Shown: positions 1 through 7,966 of the stretch, piece after piece
Numbering within the stretch: position 1 is the first letter of the stretch
Layout: the number at the start of each line of letters is the position of its first letter
NCBI GenBank assembly: GCA_963720705.1
Contig: CAVRGJ010000005.1
Span: 124,001-188,000, forward strand
DNA: 64,000 nt
Origin: DASWJZ01 sp963720705
GTDB taxonomy: Bacteria; Pseudomonadota; Alphaproteobacteria; Rhizobiales; Afifellaceae
Direction: 5' to 3'
Made by a program: the position numbers and the translations under genes
Notes under the pieces: generated by a model
The model's database searches: none
Seen by the model: only the letters and a program-made list of their open reading frames with translations
What the model was told of the DNA's origin: nothing

Positions 1-1
1 G

Positions 2-721
2 GGACGAGAAGCGATCGAGCTTGCGCGGAAGACCTTCCCGCGTCTTTCCTTCGATCTGATCTATGCGCGGCCGGGACAGACGCTCCGCGCCTGGGAAGCG
101 GAACTCAAAGCGGCGACAGAACTCGCGGCCGACCACCTGTCGCTCTATCAGCTCACCATCGAGCCGGAGACGCCGTTCTTCCGCCTGCACGAAGCCGGAA
201 AGCTGAAGGTTCCCCCGCCGCCGCTCGCGGCCGAGTTCTACGCGCTGACGCAGGCGGTCACAGATGCGGCCGGCCTCCCCGCCTACGAGATTTCCAACCA
301 CGCAGTGCCGGGGGCGGAGTCGCGTCACAACCTCACCTATTGGCGCTACCGGGACTATGTCGGCGTCGGCCCCGGCGCGCATGGCAGGCTCAGCGTTGGG
401 GGTAAGAAGCGCGCCACGATGAACGAGAAGCATCCCGAGCACTGGCTTGAAGCGGTCGAGCGTGAGGGCCATGCGCTCGTCGTCGACGAGACGCTGACGC
501 TTGAAGAGGCCGCCGACGAGATGCTGCTCATGGGACTCCGGCTCCGCGAAGGCATCGCCGCCGGCCGCTATCTCACCATGAGCGGGCGCGACTTCTCGCC
601 GGTGCGGCTCTCGTTCCTGCGCGAACACGGCTTCATCGAGCCGTGCGGCGACGGCCGGCTGCGCAGCACGCGTGACGGCTGGCTGGTGCTCGATTCCGTC
701 GTCGCCGACCTCGCGGCCTAA
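2..721 (+). CDS. hemW: HemW (radical SAM heme chaperone / HemN-like), 3' part only
   Basis: The frame is open at the left window edge and ends at TAA, giving 239 residues. The visible part carries family-typical stretches (FDLIYARPGQT, LSLYQLTIEPETPF, YEISNHA, HNLTYWRYRDYVGVGPGAHG) and the C-terminal HemN winged-helix region. The N-terminal radical-SAM CxxxCxxC cluster site lies outside the window, so cofactor binding cannot be seen. HemW-type proteins insert heme into target proteins; true HemN is an oxygen-independent coproporphyrinogen oxidase, and HemW is the usual class for genes in this context (next to rdgB/rph in many relatives, not visible here). Confidence 0.9.
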   Translation, partial: GREAIELARKTFPRLSFDLIYARPGQTLRAWEAELKAATELAADHLSLYQLTIEPETPFFRLHEAGKLKVPPPPLAAEFYALTQAVTDAAGLPAYEISNHAVPGAESRHNLTYWRYRDYVGVGPGAHGRLSVGGKKRATMNEKHPEHWLEAVEREGHALVVDETLTLEEAADEMLLMGLRLREGIAAGRYLTMSGRDFSPVRLSFLREHGFIEPCGDGRLRSTRDGWLVLDSVVADLAA

Positions 722-812
722 GAGGACGGCGCTTCGTTTCGTCTCGGTCCTGCGCTAGAAAAGAGGCGCTGCCGGCGATTTTCGCGCCGGCCCAACGAAC
801 CGGGAGATCGAA

Positions 813-1088
813 ATGCGTCTGCTCGCTCGCTCCATCGTTCTCGGCGCGCTTCTCCTCGCGCCGGCGACCGCGATGGCCTTCGTGTGGCCCTGGGCAAAGC
901 CCAGTCTATCGGAGACCCAGGCTCGCAAGATCGCCAAGCATCACGGCTTCGCCACGATCGTCGACATCGACGGGACGATCGACGGCGACTGGCGTATCAA
1001 GGGGAAGGACGCTTGGGGTCGCAAGCTTGAGCTTGTGATCGACGGCAAGACCGGAGAGGTCGAGCACGCCGAGATGAACGCGCACTAG
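813..1088 (+). CDS. Small secreted PepSY-like protein
   Basis: The protein has 91 residues. Residues 1-22 form a Sec signal peptide (MRLLARSIVLGALLLAPATAMA). The rest looks like a single PepSY-type fold: an initial helix with SETQARKIAKHHGF, then a strand-rich part with DGDWRIKGKDAWGRKLELVIDGKTGEV. PepSY domains are periplasmic and are thought to inhibit or scaffold proteases or bind ligands, but no specific function can be assigned. It is monocistronic, 91 bp after hemW, and is followed by a strong hairpin. The fold call comes from reading the pattern and is not certain. Confidence 0.7.
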   Translation: MRLLARSIVLGALLLAPATAMAFVWPWAKPSLSETQARKIAKHHGFATIVDIDGTIDGDWRIKGKDAWGRKLELVIDGKTGEVEHAEMNAH

Positions 1089-1115
1089 CGCCGGCATTGC
1101 CCTTTCGAAATGACG

Positions 1116-1141
1116 AAGGGCCGCCCAAGCGGGCGGCCCTT
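1116..1141. terminator. Strong hairpin terminator shared by convergent transcripts
   Basis: AAGGGCCGCCC and GGGCGGCCCTT form a perfect 11-bp stem with a 4-base loop (AAGC). It lies 28 bp after the PepSY-like gene (plus strand) and 43 bp beyond the minus-strand mini-ORF at 1184-1261. The T-tracts are short on both sides, so efficiency is inferred from stem strength. Confidence 0.75.
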
Positions 1142-1183
1142 CCATTGTCGGTCCGCGGGCATGGCCTCGCGGCCTTGCCGCTC

Positions 1184-1261
1184 TCAGGCGGCGCGAATCC
1201 CGACAGAGGCGAGATTCCAGGTCCGCAAAACCCGTGACCGCGGGGCATGACAATGAGACAC
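1184..1261 (-). CDS. Putative 25-residue peptide with a perfect extended Shine-Dalgarno
   Basis: On the minus strand the sequence AAGGAGGTGATCCAG (1275-1261) is a 15-nt perfect complement of the 16S rRNA 3' tail. A GTG at 1261-1259 sits 7 nt after AAGGAGG and opens 25 codons (MSHCHAPRSR..., ending SVGIRAA) to a TGA at 1186-1184. The transcript would end at the hairpin at 1116-1141. I do not recognise the peptide. Rhizobial rpsU genes are, from memory, preceded by a similar SD, but no S21 sequence follows here. The SD could also serve a non-coding purpose. An in-frame ATG at 1248 in another frame runs through the terminator and is less likely. Confidence 0.4.
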   Translation of the reverse strand: MSHCHAPRSRVLRTWNLASVGIRAA

Positions 1262-1281
1262 TGGATCACCTCCTTCCTGTT

Positions 1282-1341
1282 GTTGCATGGGGCCACCAAT
1301 CTGGAGGCTTGGCGCGATTCGCGCAAGGCGGTTGGTGCAAC
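1282..1341 (-). promoter_or_regulatory. Structured leader upstream of the mini-ORF
   Basis: Read on the minus strand, GTTG...CAAC, CACCAA...TTGGTG and an inner CTTGCGCG-AAT-CGCG(C)CAAG can form one nested stem-loop (one bulged C). A loop CCTCC (complement of 1303-1307) could alternatively pair with the GGAGG of the downstream Shine-Dalgarno, which gives a possible on/off arrangement. It lies just after infA, separated by a small palindrome at 1343-1358. Structure was judged by eye; no folding energy was calculated. Confidence 0.45.
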
Positions 1342-1367
1342 AGGCGAAATTTTTCGCCGGAAGCCGC

Positions 1368-1649
1368 TTAGCGGCGGCGGAAGGGGCGGCGCGGTGGCGC
1401 CTTTGACGGCGACGCCGTCGACGCGCGCTCGTCCTTGTGACGGAAGACCAGGCGGCCTTTCTCGAGGTCGTAGGGCGACATCTCGACCGTCACGCGGTCG
1501 CCGGCGAGCGTCTTGATGCGGTGTTTCTTCATACGCCCGGCCGTGTAGGCGATAATGGTGTGGCCGGTGTCGAGCTGCACGCGGAAGCGCGCGTCGGGGA
1601 GGAGCTCGGTCACGAGCCCTTCGAGTGTGATCAGCTCTTCCTTTGCCAT
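1368..1649 (-). CDS. infA: Translation initiation factor IF-1 with basic C-terminal tail
   Basis: Residues 1-72 are classical IF-1 (MAKEELITLEGLVTELLP, HTIIAYTAGRMKKHRIKTLAGDRVTVEMSPYDLEKGRLVFR), a single S1/OB fold that binds the 30S A-site during initiation. The protein is 93 residues, about 20 longer than the usual 72; the tail is rich in Arg, Pro and Ser and ends RRPFRRR. It is encoded downstream of the cold-shock gene on the same strand. After the stop there is a short palindrome (1343-1358) and then the structured element described above. Confidence 0.96.
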   Translation of the reverse strand: MAKEELITLEGLVTELLPDARFRVQLDTGHTIIAYTAGRMKKHRIKTLAGDRVTVEMSPYDLEKGRLVFRHKDERASTASPSKAPPRRPFRRR

Positions 1650-1740
1650 CCGTTAACTATCACCTTTCGCTCAGCGGCCACCGCCGTCCCGGCGATGGCC
1701 ATGTTAGCACGGGGCGCGCCGAAGCGTGCGCGGGACGGGC

Positions 1741-1950
1741 TCAGACCTGCTGCAGGTTCGCCGCGGCATCCTTGCCGCTGCGGCGGTCGACCTCGACGTC
1801 GAAGCCGATCTTCTGGCCCTCAACGAGGCCGCGCATGCCGGCGCGCTCGATCGCGGTCGCGTGCACGAAGACGTCCTTGCCGCCGTCGTCCGGCTGAATG
1901 AACCCGAAGCCCTTCTGGCTGTTATAGAATTTTACCGTGCCCGTGCGCAT
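1741..1950 (-). CDS. Cold-shock domain protein
   Basis: The 69-residue protein is one cold-shock domain with RNP1 (KGFGFI, about residues 13-18) and RNP2 (DVFVHA, about 26-31). Such proteins bind single-stranded RNA and act as RNA chaperones. It starts MRTGTVKFYNSQKGFGFI and ends in ANLQQV. About 200 bp without a gene separate it from the LpoA-like gene (1951-2153); csp genes commonly have long regulatory 5' leaders, and this stretch is long enough for one. The next gene in the same direction is infA, 91 bp downstream. Confidence 0.93.
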   Translation of the reverse strand: MRTGTVKFYNSQKGFGFIQPDDGGKDVFVHATAIERAGMRGLVEGQKIGFDVEVDRRSGKDAAANLQQV

Positions 1951-2153
1951 GGAGTGTCCTTTCTTTGACGGTATGCACGTGGAACAGGGCGCTTTCCTTG
2001 CGGCCTGTCCGGCTCAGTCGATTTTGGAAGAGAGTTCTGAACGTGCGCCCGCTTCAAGCGAAGGCGATACGGCCCAGGTCGTCCGGCCAAAGTCGATCCG
2101 GCGCGATATGGACCCGGATTGTGGAATTGGCAAGGCTGTGAACGTCTTGAAGC

Positions 2154-3344
2154 TCAGCCGCCGGCGAAGCTCCGTGCCGCTGGCGCTATGATGCGCGCAC
2201 CCGAGCCCGTCACTTCGTAGACGGCGAGGCGGCGCTCGGTCAGGCCGGAGGGAAGGAACCGGAAGATACCGTCGACTCCCGCAAAGCCGTTCGGGCTGGT
2301 CAGCACCGAAGTCTGAAAACGGTCCGCGCCATACTGGCGCACGAGTCCTGCGGCAAGCACGGTTGCATCGTAAGCGAGGGTGGCGTTGCGCGGCGGCGGC
2401 ACGGAATAAGCCGCCTGGTATCTCCGCGAAAAGTCCTCAAAGCCCTGCTTGCTCGGCGCCGGGAACCAGCTTCCGACCAGTGCCGCGTTGTTCAACACGC
2501 GCGGGTCGTCCCACTGCCCCGAACCGAGGAACTGCACTTTGTCTCGGGTAATGCCGTCTGCGGCAAGCTCTGCGGCGATCGTCGGCACCACTTCGCCGGT
2601 GTCGGGAACGAAGAGCGCGTCGATCTGCGTTGCGACCTGCGCGACCGCCGCCGTCTTGGCCCGCACATCGTCGACGGTCGGCTGATAGGACTGAATCGCG
2701 AGAATGCGGCCGCTCGAGCCGGCGACGGCGCTGCGGAATGCTGCCTCCGCCACCGCGCCGTAATTGTTGGCAGGAAGCAGCGCCGCAAACGACTTCCGAC
2801 CTTGGCTCGCGGAATAGGATACGATCCGGCGCACGTCGTCGGACGGCAGGAAGCTCAACAGATAGATGCCTGGCCCGGCGACGCTTGCGTCAGAGGAGAA
2901 GGCGACGACGGGCACGCCCGCCTGCCTCGCCGCCGGTGCGATGGCGGAGACTTCGCTCGCAAAGACCGGCCCGAGAATGATCTCCGCGCCTTCGCCGAGC
3001 GCCGAGCCGACGGCGGCCTGCGCCCCGGCCGGCGTGCCGCGCGTATCGTAGACGGCGATCTGGATGCCGGCGTTCGGAAAATCGCGCACCGCAAGCTCGG
3101 CAGCGTTACGGAACGCGCGTGCCGTCTCCGCGCCGTTGCCGCTCGCGCTCTGCGGCAATAAGAGCGCCACCCTCACGCCGCCCGTCCCGATGAGCTGGCC
3201 GCTGGCGCCGGACTTCGCTGCGCCACCGAAGTTCAGTTTGCCGAAATTGATGCTCGAGCAGGCCGCAAGCATCGCCGCCACTGCCACGCATCCGAGAATG
3301 CGGAGGGCGCGGCCGATTCCCCACGATGGGCCGCAGCGTGACAA
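2154..3344 (-). CDS. LpoA/LppC-like penicillin-binding protein activator lipoprotein
   Basis: I place the start at TTG 3344, which has AGGAG 7 nt upstream; this gives 396 residues with a lipoprotein signal whose lipobox LAAC puts the acylated Cys at residue 29. A GTG two codons earlier is too close to the SD. The body is a type I periplasmic-binding fold (VRVALLLPQSASGNG..., ILGPVFASEVSAIAPAARQAGVPVVAFSSD). Related proteins activate penicillin-binding proteins at the outer membrane; in alphaproteobacteria the exact target is unknown. It diverges from rsmI-yraN-gshB, the conserved arrangement of this locus. Confidence 0.85.
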   Translation of the reverse strand: MSRCGPSWGIGRALRILGCVAVAAMLAACSSINFGKLNFGGAAKSGASGQLIGTGGVRVALLLPQSASGNGAETARAFRNAAELAVRDFPNAGIQIAVYDTRGTPAGAQAAVGSALGEGAEIILGPVFASEVSAIAPAARQAGVPVVAFSSDASVAGPGIYLLSFLPSDDVRRIVSYSASQGRKSFAALLPANNYGAVAEAAFRSAVAGSSGRILAIQSYQPTVDDVRAKTAAVAQVATQIDALFVPDTGEVVPTIAAELAADGITRDKVQFLGSGQWDDPRVLNNAALVGSWFPAPSKQGFEDFSRRYQAAYSVPPPRNATLAYDATVLAAGLVRQYGADRFQTSVLTSPNGFAGVDGIFRFLPSGLTERRLAVYEVTGSGARIIAPAARSFAGG

Positions 3345-3445
3345 GCGCACGCTCCTTTCATAGCCTCGAACGCCACGAATCGAGGCTACGGAGTATTCCA
3401 GCAAGCGGCAAGCAGAACGGCCGGTCGCGCGGGGAATTGCGGTAA

Positions 3446-4357
3446 ATGGGGATAACCGGTCAAAGCGAAGGTGACGCGAAGCGCGGTTACAACATCCGCG
3501 GCACGTTCTTCCCGGCCCGACCGCTTGCACCCGGGCTCTACGTCGTGGCGACACCGATCGGCAATCTTACCGACGTGACGCTTCGCGCGCTCGACACGCT
3601 CGCCGCCGCCGATCTCATCGCTTGCGAGGACACGCGCGTGACGCGGCGGCTTCTCGACCGCTACGGCATCTCGACGAAGGTCACCGCCTATCATGAGCAC
3701 AGCGACGCAGGCGCGCATCGCCGCCTTCTCGACGCGCTCGCCGAGGGGCGTTCGGTGGCGCTCGTTTCCGATGCCGGCACGCCGCTTCTCTCCGATCCGG
3801 GCGCAGCGCTCGTCGCCGACGCCGCCGCTCAAGGCCATGGCGTCGTGCCGATACCGGGACCCTCCGCAATCGTCGCGACGCTCTCCGCGGCAGGCCTTCC
3901 GACCGACCAATTCCTCTTTGTCGGCTTCCTGCCGACGAAATCCGGCGCACGGCGGAAACGCCTCGCGGCGCTCGCGTCGGTGCCGGCGACGCTTGTCTTT
4001 TTCGAATCGCCGAACCGTGTCGGCGCGTTTCTTGCCGAGGCTGTTGTCGAGCTTGGAGGAGAGCGCCGAGGGGCACTCTGCCGCGAAGTCACCAAGATCC
4101 ACGAGACCTTCGACCGCGGCACGCTTTCGGAGCTCGCCGCGCGCTACGAGAGCGCGCCGGTCAAAGGCGAAGTCGTCGTCCTCATCGCGCCGCCCGGGGC
4201 GCCGGCTCAGCTCGACGATGCCGATATCGACGAAGCGCTTCGCGATGCGCTCCGAAAATCGGGTGTGCGCGAGGCGGCGCAATCCGTCGCGGACATGACC
4301 GGCATCTCGCGGCGCGATCTCTACGCGCGCGCGCTGAAACTCAAGGGCGAAGGCTGA
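3446..4357 (+). CDS. rsmI: 16S rRNA (cytidine1402-2'-O)-methyltransferase RsmI
   Basis: 303 residues with the YraL/RsmI signature LYVVATPIGNLTDVTLRALDTL and CEDTRVTRRLL, and later SDAGTPLLSDPG and GPSAIVATLSAAGLPTDQF, which bind S-adenosylmethionine. The enzyme 2'-O-methylates C1402 in the decoding centre. About 30 residues precede the conserved core, so translation may start slightly later than this ATG. Its TGA overlaps the ATG of yraN (TGATG), indicating coupled translation. Confidence 0.95.
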   Translation: MGITGQSEGDAKRGYNIRGTFFPARPLAPGLYVVATPIGNLTDVTLRALDTLAAADLIACEDTRVTRRLLDRYGISTKVTAYHEHSDAGAHRRLLDALAEGRSVALVSDAGTPLLSDPGAALVADAAAQGHGVVPIPGPSAIVATLSAAGLPTDQFLFVGFLPTKSGARRKRLAALASVPATLVFFESPNRVGAFLAEAVVELGGERRGALCREVTKIHETFDRGTLSELAARYESAPVKGEVVVLIAPPGAPAQLDDADIDEALRDALRKSGVREAAQSVADMTGISRRDLYARALKLKGEG

Positions 4358-4764
4358 TGCCGCGTCGACTGGGCGCGGCCCGTGACTCTTCGCAGAAACG
4401 CCGCGCCGCTTATCGCCATGGCCTCGTCGCCGAAGCAGCCGCCCTCCTCCTGCTCCTTGCGAAAGGCTTCCGCCCGCTGGCACGACGTTACAAGACGCCG
4501 CTTGGCGAAATCGACCTGATCGTGAAGCGTGGGCGCACGATTGCTTTCGTCGAGGTGAAGGCACGCGCGCTTCAGCGCGATGCGCTGGAATCGGTCAGCC
4601 CCCAGTCGGAGCGGCGCATCACCGATGCGGCCGATCTCTGGCTCGCCAAGCATCCCGCCGCGAGCGATCTCGACCTTCGCTACGACATGGTGCTCGTTCA
4701 GCCCTGGCGGCTGCCGCACCATATCCCCGACGCGTTCCGGCCCGGATTCAGCAAGGTCTTTTGA
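4357..4764 (+). CDS. YraN family endonuclease-like protein (UPF0102)
   Basis: 135 residues with the UPF0102 pattern: an N-terminal helix (YRHGLVAEAAALLLLLAKGFRPLARRYKTPLGEIDLI) followed by IAFVEVKAR, a PD-(D/E)xK-like nuclease core with E-I-D and E-V-K. The cellular substrate of this family is not established. Its start codon overlaps the rsmI stop, and gshB follows after a short gap, as in many relatives. Confidence 0.9.
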   Translation: MPRRLGAARDSSQKRRAAYRHGLVAEAAALLLLLAKGFRPLARRYKTPLGEIDLIVKRGRTIAFVEVKARALQRDALESVSPQSERRITDAADLWLAKHPAASDLDLRYDMVLVQPWRLPHHIPDAFRPGFSKVF

Positions 4765-4831
4765 TTGCCTTCATCGCGCGGCCCGTCTAACCCGGCTTCC
4801 CTAGTCACGCGCTTAAATCACGGTGCGGTTC

Positions 4832-5773
4832 ATGACGCTCAACGTCGCGGTCCAGATGGACCATATCTCGAAAGTCTCGATCGCCGGCGACACCACCTTC
4901 GCCCTGATGCTCGAAGCGGAGCGCCGCGGCCACACGCTTTACCACTACACGCCCGACCGCCTCGCCATGCGCCAAGGCCGGGTCGAGGCACGCGTCGAGC
5001 CGGTCAAGGTGCGCGACCTCGCCGGCGACCACTTTACGCTCGGGGCGCCGGAGAATGCCGACCTCTCCGGCTTCGACGTGGTGCTGCTCAGGCAGGACCC
5101 GCCTTTCGACATGGCCTACATCACCACGACGCATCTGCTTGAGCGCATCCATCCGGCAACGCTCGTCGTCAACGACCCGGAGCATGTGCGCAATGCGCCG
5201 GAGAAACTCTTCGTGACGATGTTCCCGGAGCTGATGCCTGAGACCTTGATCACGCGCGACGCCAACACCATCCGCGACTTCCGCGACGAGCTCGGCGACA
5301 TCATCTTGAAGCCGCTTTACGGCAGCGGCGGCGCCGCCGTGTTCCGGCTGCGCGAGGACGACGAGAATCTTTCGGCGCTCTTGGAGCTCTTCCTCGAGCG
5401 CTTCCGCGAGGCCTTTGTCGTGCAGCGTTATCTGCCGGCCGTGCGGCAAGGCGACAAGCGCATTGTCCTCGTCGACGGAAAGGCGGTGGGCGCGATCAAC
5501 CGCATCCCGGCGATGGGCGACGCGCGCTCCAACATGCATGTCGGCGGCAAGGCGGTCGCGAGCGAGATGACGAAGCGCGATCATGAAATCTGCGAGGCGA
5601 TCGGTCCGGAGCTGAAACGGCGCGGCCTTCTCCTCACCGGCATCGACGTGATCGGCGACTATCTGACGGAGATCAACGTCACCTCGCCGACCGGCATCCG
5701 CGAGGTGAAGCGCTTCGGCGGCGTCGATGTCGCGAACCTTTTCTGGGATGCGGTGGAGGCGAAGATCGCCTGA
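4832..5773 (+). CDS. gshB: Glutathione synthetase
   Basis: ATP-grasp enzyme that joins gamma-glutamylcysteine and glycine. The start ATG 4832 gives MTLNVAVQMDHISKVSIAGDTTFAL, which matches the family N terminus; a GTG three codons upstream is less likely. Diagnostic stretches are LLRQDPPFDMAYI, NDPEHVRNAPEKL, the glycine-rich ATP loop LKPLYGSGGAAVF (about residues 160-172) and EINVTSPTGIREV. The length of 313 residues is normal. Confidence 0.96.
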   Translation: MTLNVAVQMDHISKVSIAGDTTFALMLEAERRGHTLYHYTPDRLAMRQGRVEARVEPVKVRDLAGDHFTLGAPENADLSGFDVVLLRQDPPFDMAYITTTHLLERIHPATLVVNDPEHVRNAPEKLFVTMFPELMPETLITRDANTIRDFRDELGDIILKPLYGSGGAAVFRLREDDENLSALLELFLERFREAFVVQRYLPAVRQGDKRIVLVDGKAVGAINRIPAMGDARSNMHVGGKAVASEMTKRDHEICEAIGPELKRRGLLLTGIDVIGDYLTEINVTSPTGIREVKRFGGVDVANLFWDAVEAKIA

Positions 5774-5801
5774 GGCGTTGGGGCGCGCACGGTAGGCAGG
5801 A

Positions 5802-6185
5802 ATGTCGTCGTTCAGCGAATACGCGACTGTAATCGCCGTCCTCGTGGCGATGGGATTCGCCATCAGGCAGATCCGCACCGACCCGCGCATCACAAAAGAA
5901 TTTCTCAGGAAGTCTTACATTGTCGCCGGCTGGTATCTTCTCTTCGTGGCGTGCGGCATGGGCATCGCCGCCGCGATTCTGGTGTCGGGCGGCGGGAAGC
6001 ACGGCGTTCTCTTCCTCATGGCCTTCTTCCTCGACTGGGTGGCGATCGGCGTCGTCTGGCTGATCCGCACCGCGCCGCGCCTGCGCGAACCGCCGCGCTG
6101 GCTCATGCGGCGCTGGTCGGCGCTCGACTGGGTTTTGATCGCAATCGCCGCCGGCTGTCTCCTTGGCGCGGCGGCTAGTCTATGA
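5802..6185 (+). CDS. Conserved membrane protein of unknown function
   Basis: 127 residues with about four hydrophobic segments (near 8-22, 42-61, 66-84 and 106-124) separated by short Arg-rich loops, so probably a small inner-membrane protein. An AGGA sits just before the ATG. It lies 28 bp after gshB and may be co-transcribed. I do not recognise the family and assign no function. Confidence 0.65.
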   Translation: MSSFSEYATVIAVLVAMGFAIRQIRTDPRITKEFLRKSYIVAGWYLLFVACGMGIAAAILVSGGGKHGVLFLMAFFLDWVAIGVVWLIRTAPRLREPPRWLMRRWSALDWVLIAIAAGCLLGAAASL

Positions 6186-6265
6186 CTCCAGCCGTTCTTC
6201 TTTCGTTCTTGACAGCCAACGAAATTCGCACCTAGAGTAGCGCATTCGGGTTCGGGGGCTTCTCG

Positions 6266-7798
6266 ATGGTCGCGCGCATCACCACCGTCGCGTTTCAGGG
6301 GATCGAGGCGATTCCCGTCGACGTGCAGGTGCTGATGACGCCGGGGAAGCCGGTCTTCAACATCGTCGGCCTGCCCGACAAGGCGGTCGGTGAAAGCCGC
6401 GAGCGGGTGCACGCCGCGCTCCACGCCTCGGGTCTGGCGCTTCCGGCAAAGCGCATCACTGTCAACCTCGCGCCGGCCGACCTCCCGAAGGAAGGCAGCC
6501 ACTACGATCTGCCGATCGCGCTCGGGCTGATGGTGGCGATGGGCGCGGTCGCATCCGATTCCATTTCCGACCACGTCGTGCTCGGCGAGCTTGCGCTCGA
6601 TGGCCGCGTTACGCCGGTTGCGGGTGTGCTTCCCGCGGCGATCGGCGCGAACGCGCTTTCGCGCGCGCTGATCTGTCCCGGCGCGTGCGGAGCGGAGGCC
6701 GCCTGGGCAAGCGAGACGCTTTCGATCGTCGCGCCCGACAGCCTGATCTCGCTCGCCAATCATTTCCGCGGGATTCAAGTGCTGAAGCGCCCCGCGCCGG
6801 CGATCCGCTCGAGCGGCGCCGACATTCCCGACATGAAGGACATCAAGGGCCAGGAAAGCGCCAAGCGGGCGCTCGAGATCGCCGCGGCCGGCGGCCACAA
6901 CATGCTGATGATCGGGCCGCCGGGCGCGGGGAAATCGATGCTCGCCGCGCGCCTCCCTTCGATCCTGCCGCCGCTTACGCCGCGCGAGCTTCTGGAAATC
7001 TCAATGATCGCGTCGATCGCCGGAGAGCTTACCGACGGCAAGCTCTCCGACCGGCGGCCGTTCCGCGCGCCGCATCACTCTGCCTCCATGGCTGCGATGG
7101 TCGGCGGCGGCGTCAGGGCGCGGCCCGGCGAGGTGTCGCTTGCCCATAACGGCGTCCTCTTCCTCGACGAGCTGCCGGAATTTTCTCCTCAGGTGCTCGA
7201 TTCGCTGCGGCAGCCACTTGAAGCCGGCGAGACGATGGTCGCGCGCGCCAATCATCGCATCTCGTATCCCTCGCGCATCCAGCTGATCGCTGCGATGAAC
7301 CCCTGCCGCTGCGGCAAGGCCGGCGAACCCGGACATGTCTGCCGGCGCGGACCGCGCTGCGTCGCCGACTACCAGGCGCGCATCTCCGGCCCGCTGCTCG
7401 ACCGCATCGACATCCGCATCGAGGTGCCGGCGCTTGCCGCCGCCGATTTGATCCGCCCCGCCCCGAGCGAAACGAGCGCGGAAATCAAAGTGCGCGTCGC
7501 CGCCGCCCGCGCGCTGCAGGCCGAGCGCTACCGGGCGCTTGGGCGAAGCCGCATCCGCTCGAACGCCCAGGCCGGCGCCGACCTGATCGAACAGGTCGCA
7601 GCACCCGAGCGCGCCGGGATGCGGCTTCTGGAAGACGCTGCGGCCTCCATGCAGCTTACCGCGCGTGGCTATCACCGTGTCCTGAAGCTCGCGCGCACGC
7701 TCGCCGATCTCGATGGCGCGGAGACGGTAGCGCGTATCCATGTCGCCGAAGCGCTCGCCTATCGCGCGCTCCCGCCGGAGCTCGAGATGGCGGCGTGA
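6266..7798 (+). CDS. comM: YifB/ComM family Mg-chelatase-like AAA+ ATPase
   Basis: 510 residues. The N-terminal ChlI/Lon-S5-like domain (about 20-140) precedes an AAA+ core with Walker A GPPGAGKS at about 217-224, and LFLDELPEF as Walker B. The Cys-rich insert NPCRCGKAGEPGHVCRRGPRC could bind zinc. The C-terminal Mg_chelatase_C region includes TARGYHRVLKLARTLADL. ComM in naturally transformable bacteria is a hexameric helicase that promotes branch migration during recombination; the same role is inferred here. Confidence 0.92.
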   Translation: MVARITTVAFQGIEAIPVDVQVLMTPGKPVFNIVGLPDKAVGESRERVHAALHASGLALPAKRITVNLAPADLPKEGSHYDLPIALGLMVAMGAVASDSISDHVVLGELALDGRVTPVAGVLPAAIGANALSRALICPGACGAEAAWASETLSIVAPDSLISLANHFRGIQVLKRPAPAIRSSGADIPDMKDIKGQESAKRALEIAAAGGHNMLMIGPPGAGKSMLAARLPSILPPLTPRELLEISMIASIAGELTDGKLSDRRPFRAPHHSASMAAMVGGGVRARPGEVSLAHNGVLFLDELPEFSPQVLDSLRQPLEAGETMVARANHRISYPSRIQLIAAMNPCRCGKAGEPGHVCRRGPRCVADYQARISGPLLDRIDIRIEVPALAAADLIRPAPSETSAEIKVRVAAARALQAERYRALGRSRIRSNAQAGADLIEQVAAPERAGMRLLEDAAASMQLTARGYHRVLKLARTLADLDGAETVARIHVAEALAYRALPPELEMAA

Positions 7799-7912
7799 GC
7801 CCAAGGGGCCGAAGCCTTCGTCCATTGTCGTTGAAGCGTTATCCTGCGCGGCTATGCCCGTCGGATCGGGCGCAAGTGATTCGTCTTTCGATAGCGCTCA
7901 GCGGGGGAACAA

Positions 7913-7966
7913 ATGCACGAAACGACGCCAAGACTCCTGGCGCCAGTCCACGGGGGAAACGTGTGA
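7913..7966 (+). CDS. Possible 17-codon leader peptide coupled to the OlsB-type gene
   Basis: ATG 7913 is preceded by GGGGG at a 5-nt spacing. It encodes MHETTPRLLAPVHGGNV and its TGA overlaps the GTG start of the downstream acyltransferase (GTGTGA). The downstream start has its own GGGGG. The arrangement suggests translational coupling or an attenuating leader, but the ORF is short enough to occur by chance. Confidence 0.4.
   Translation: MHETTPRLLAPVHGGNV

Noticed and set aside
2154..3554. LpoA-like gene starting at 3554
   Set aside because: The extra 70 residues overlap rsmI on the other strand and precede a normal lipoprotein signal; TTG 3344 has the right SD.
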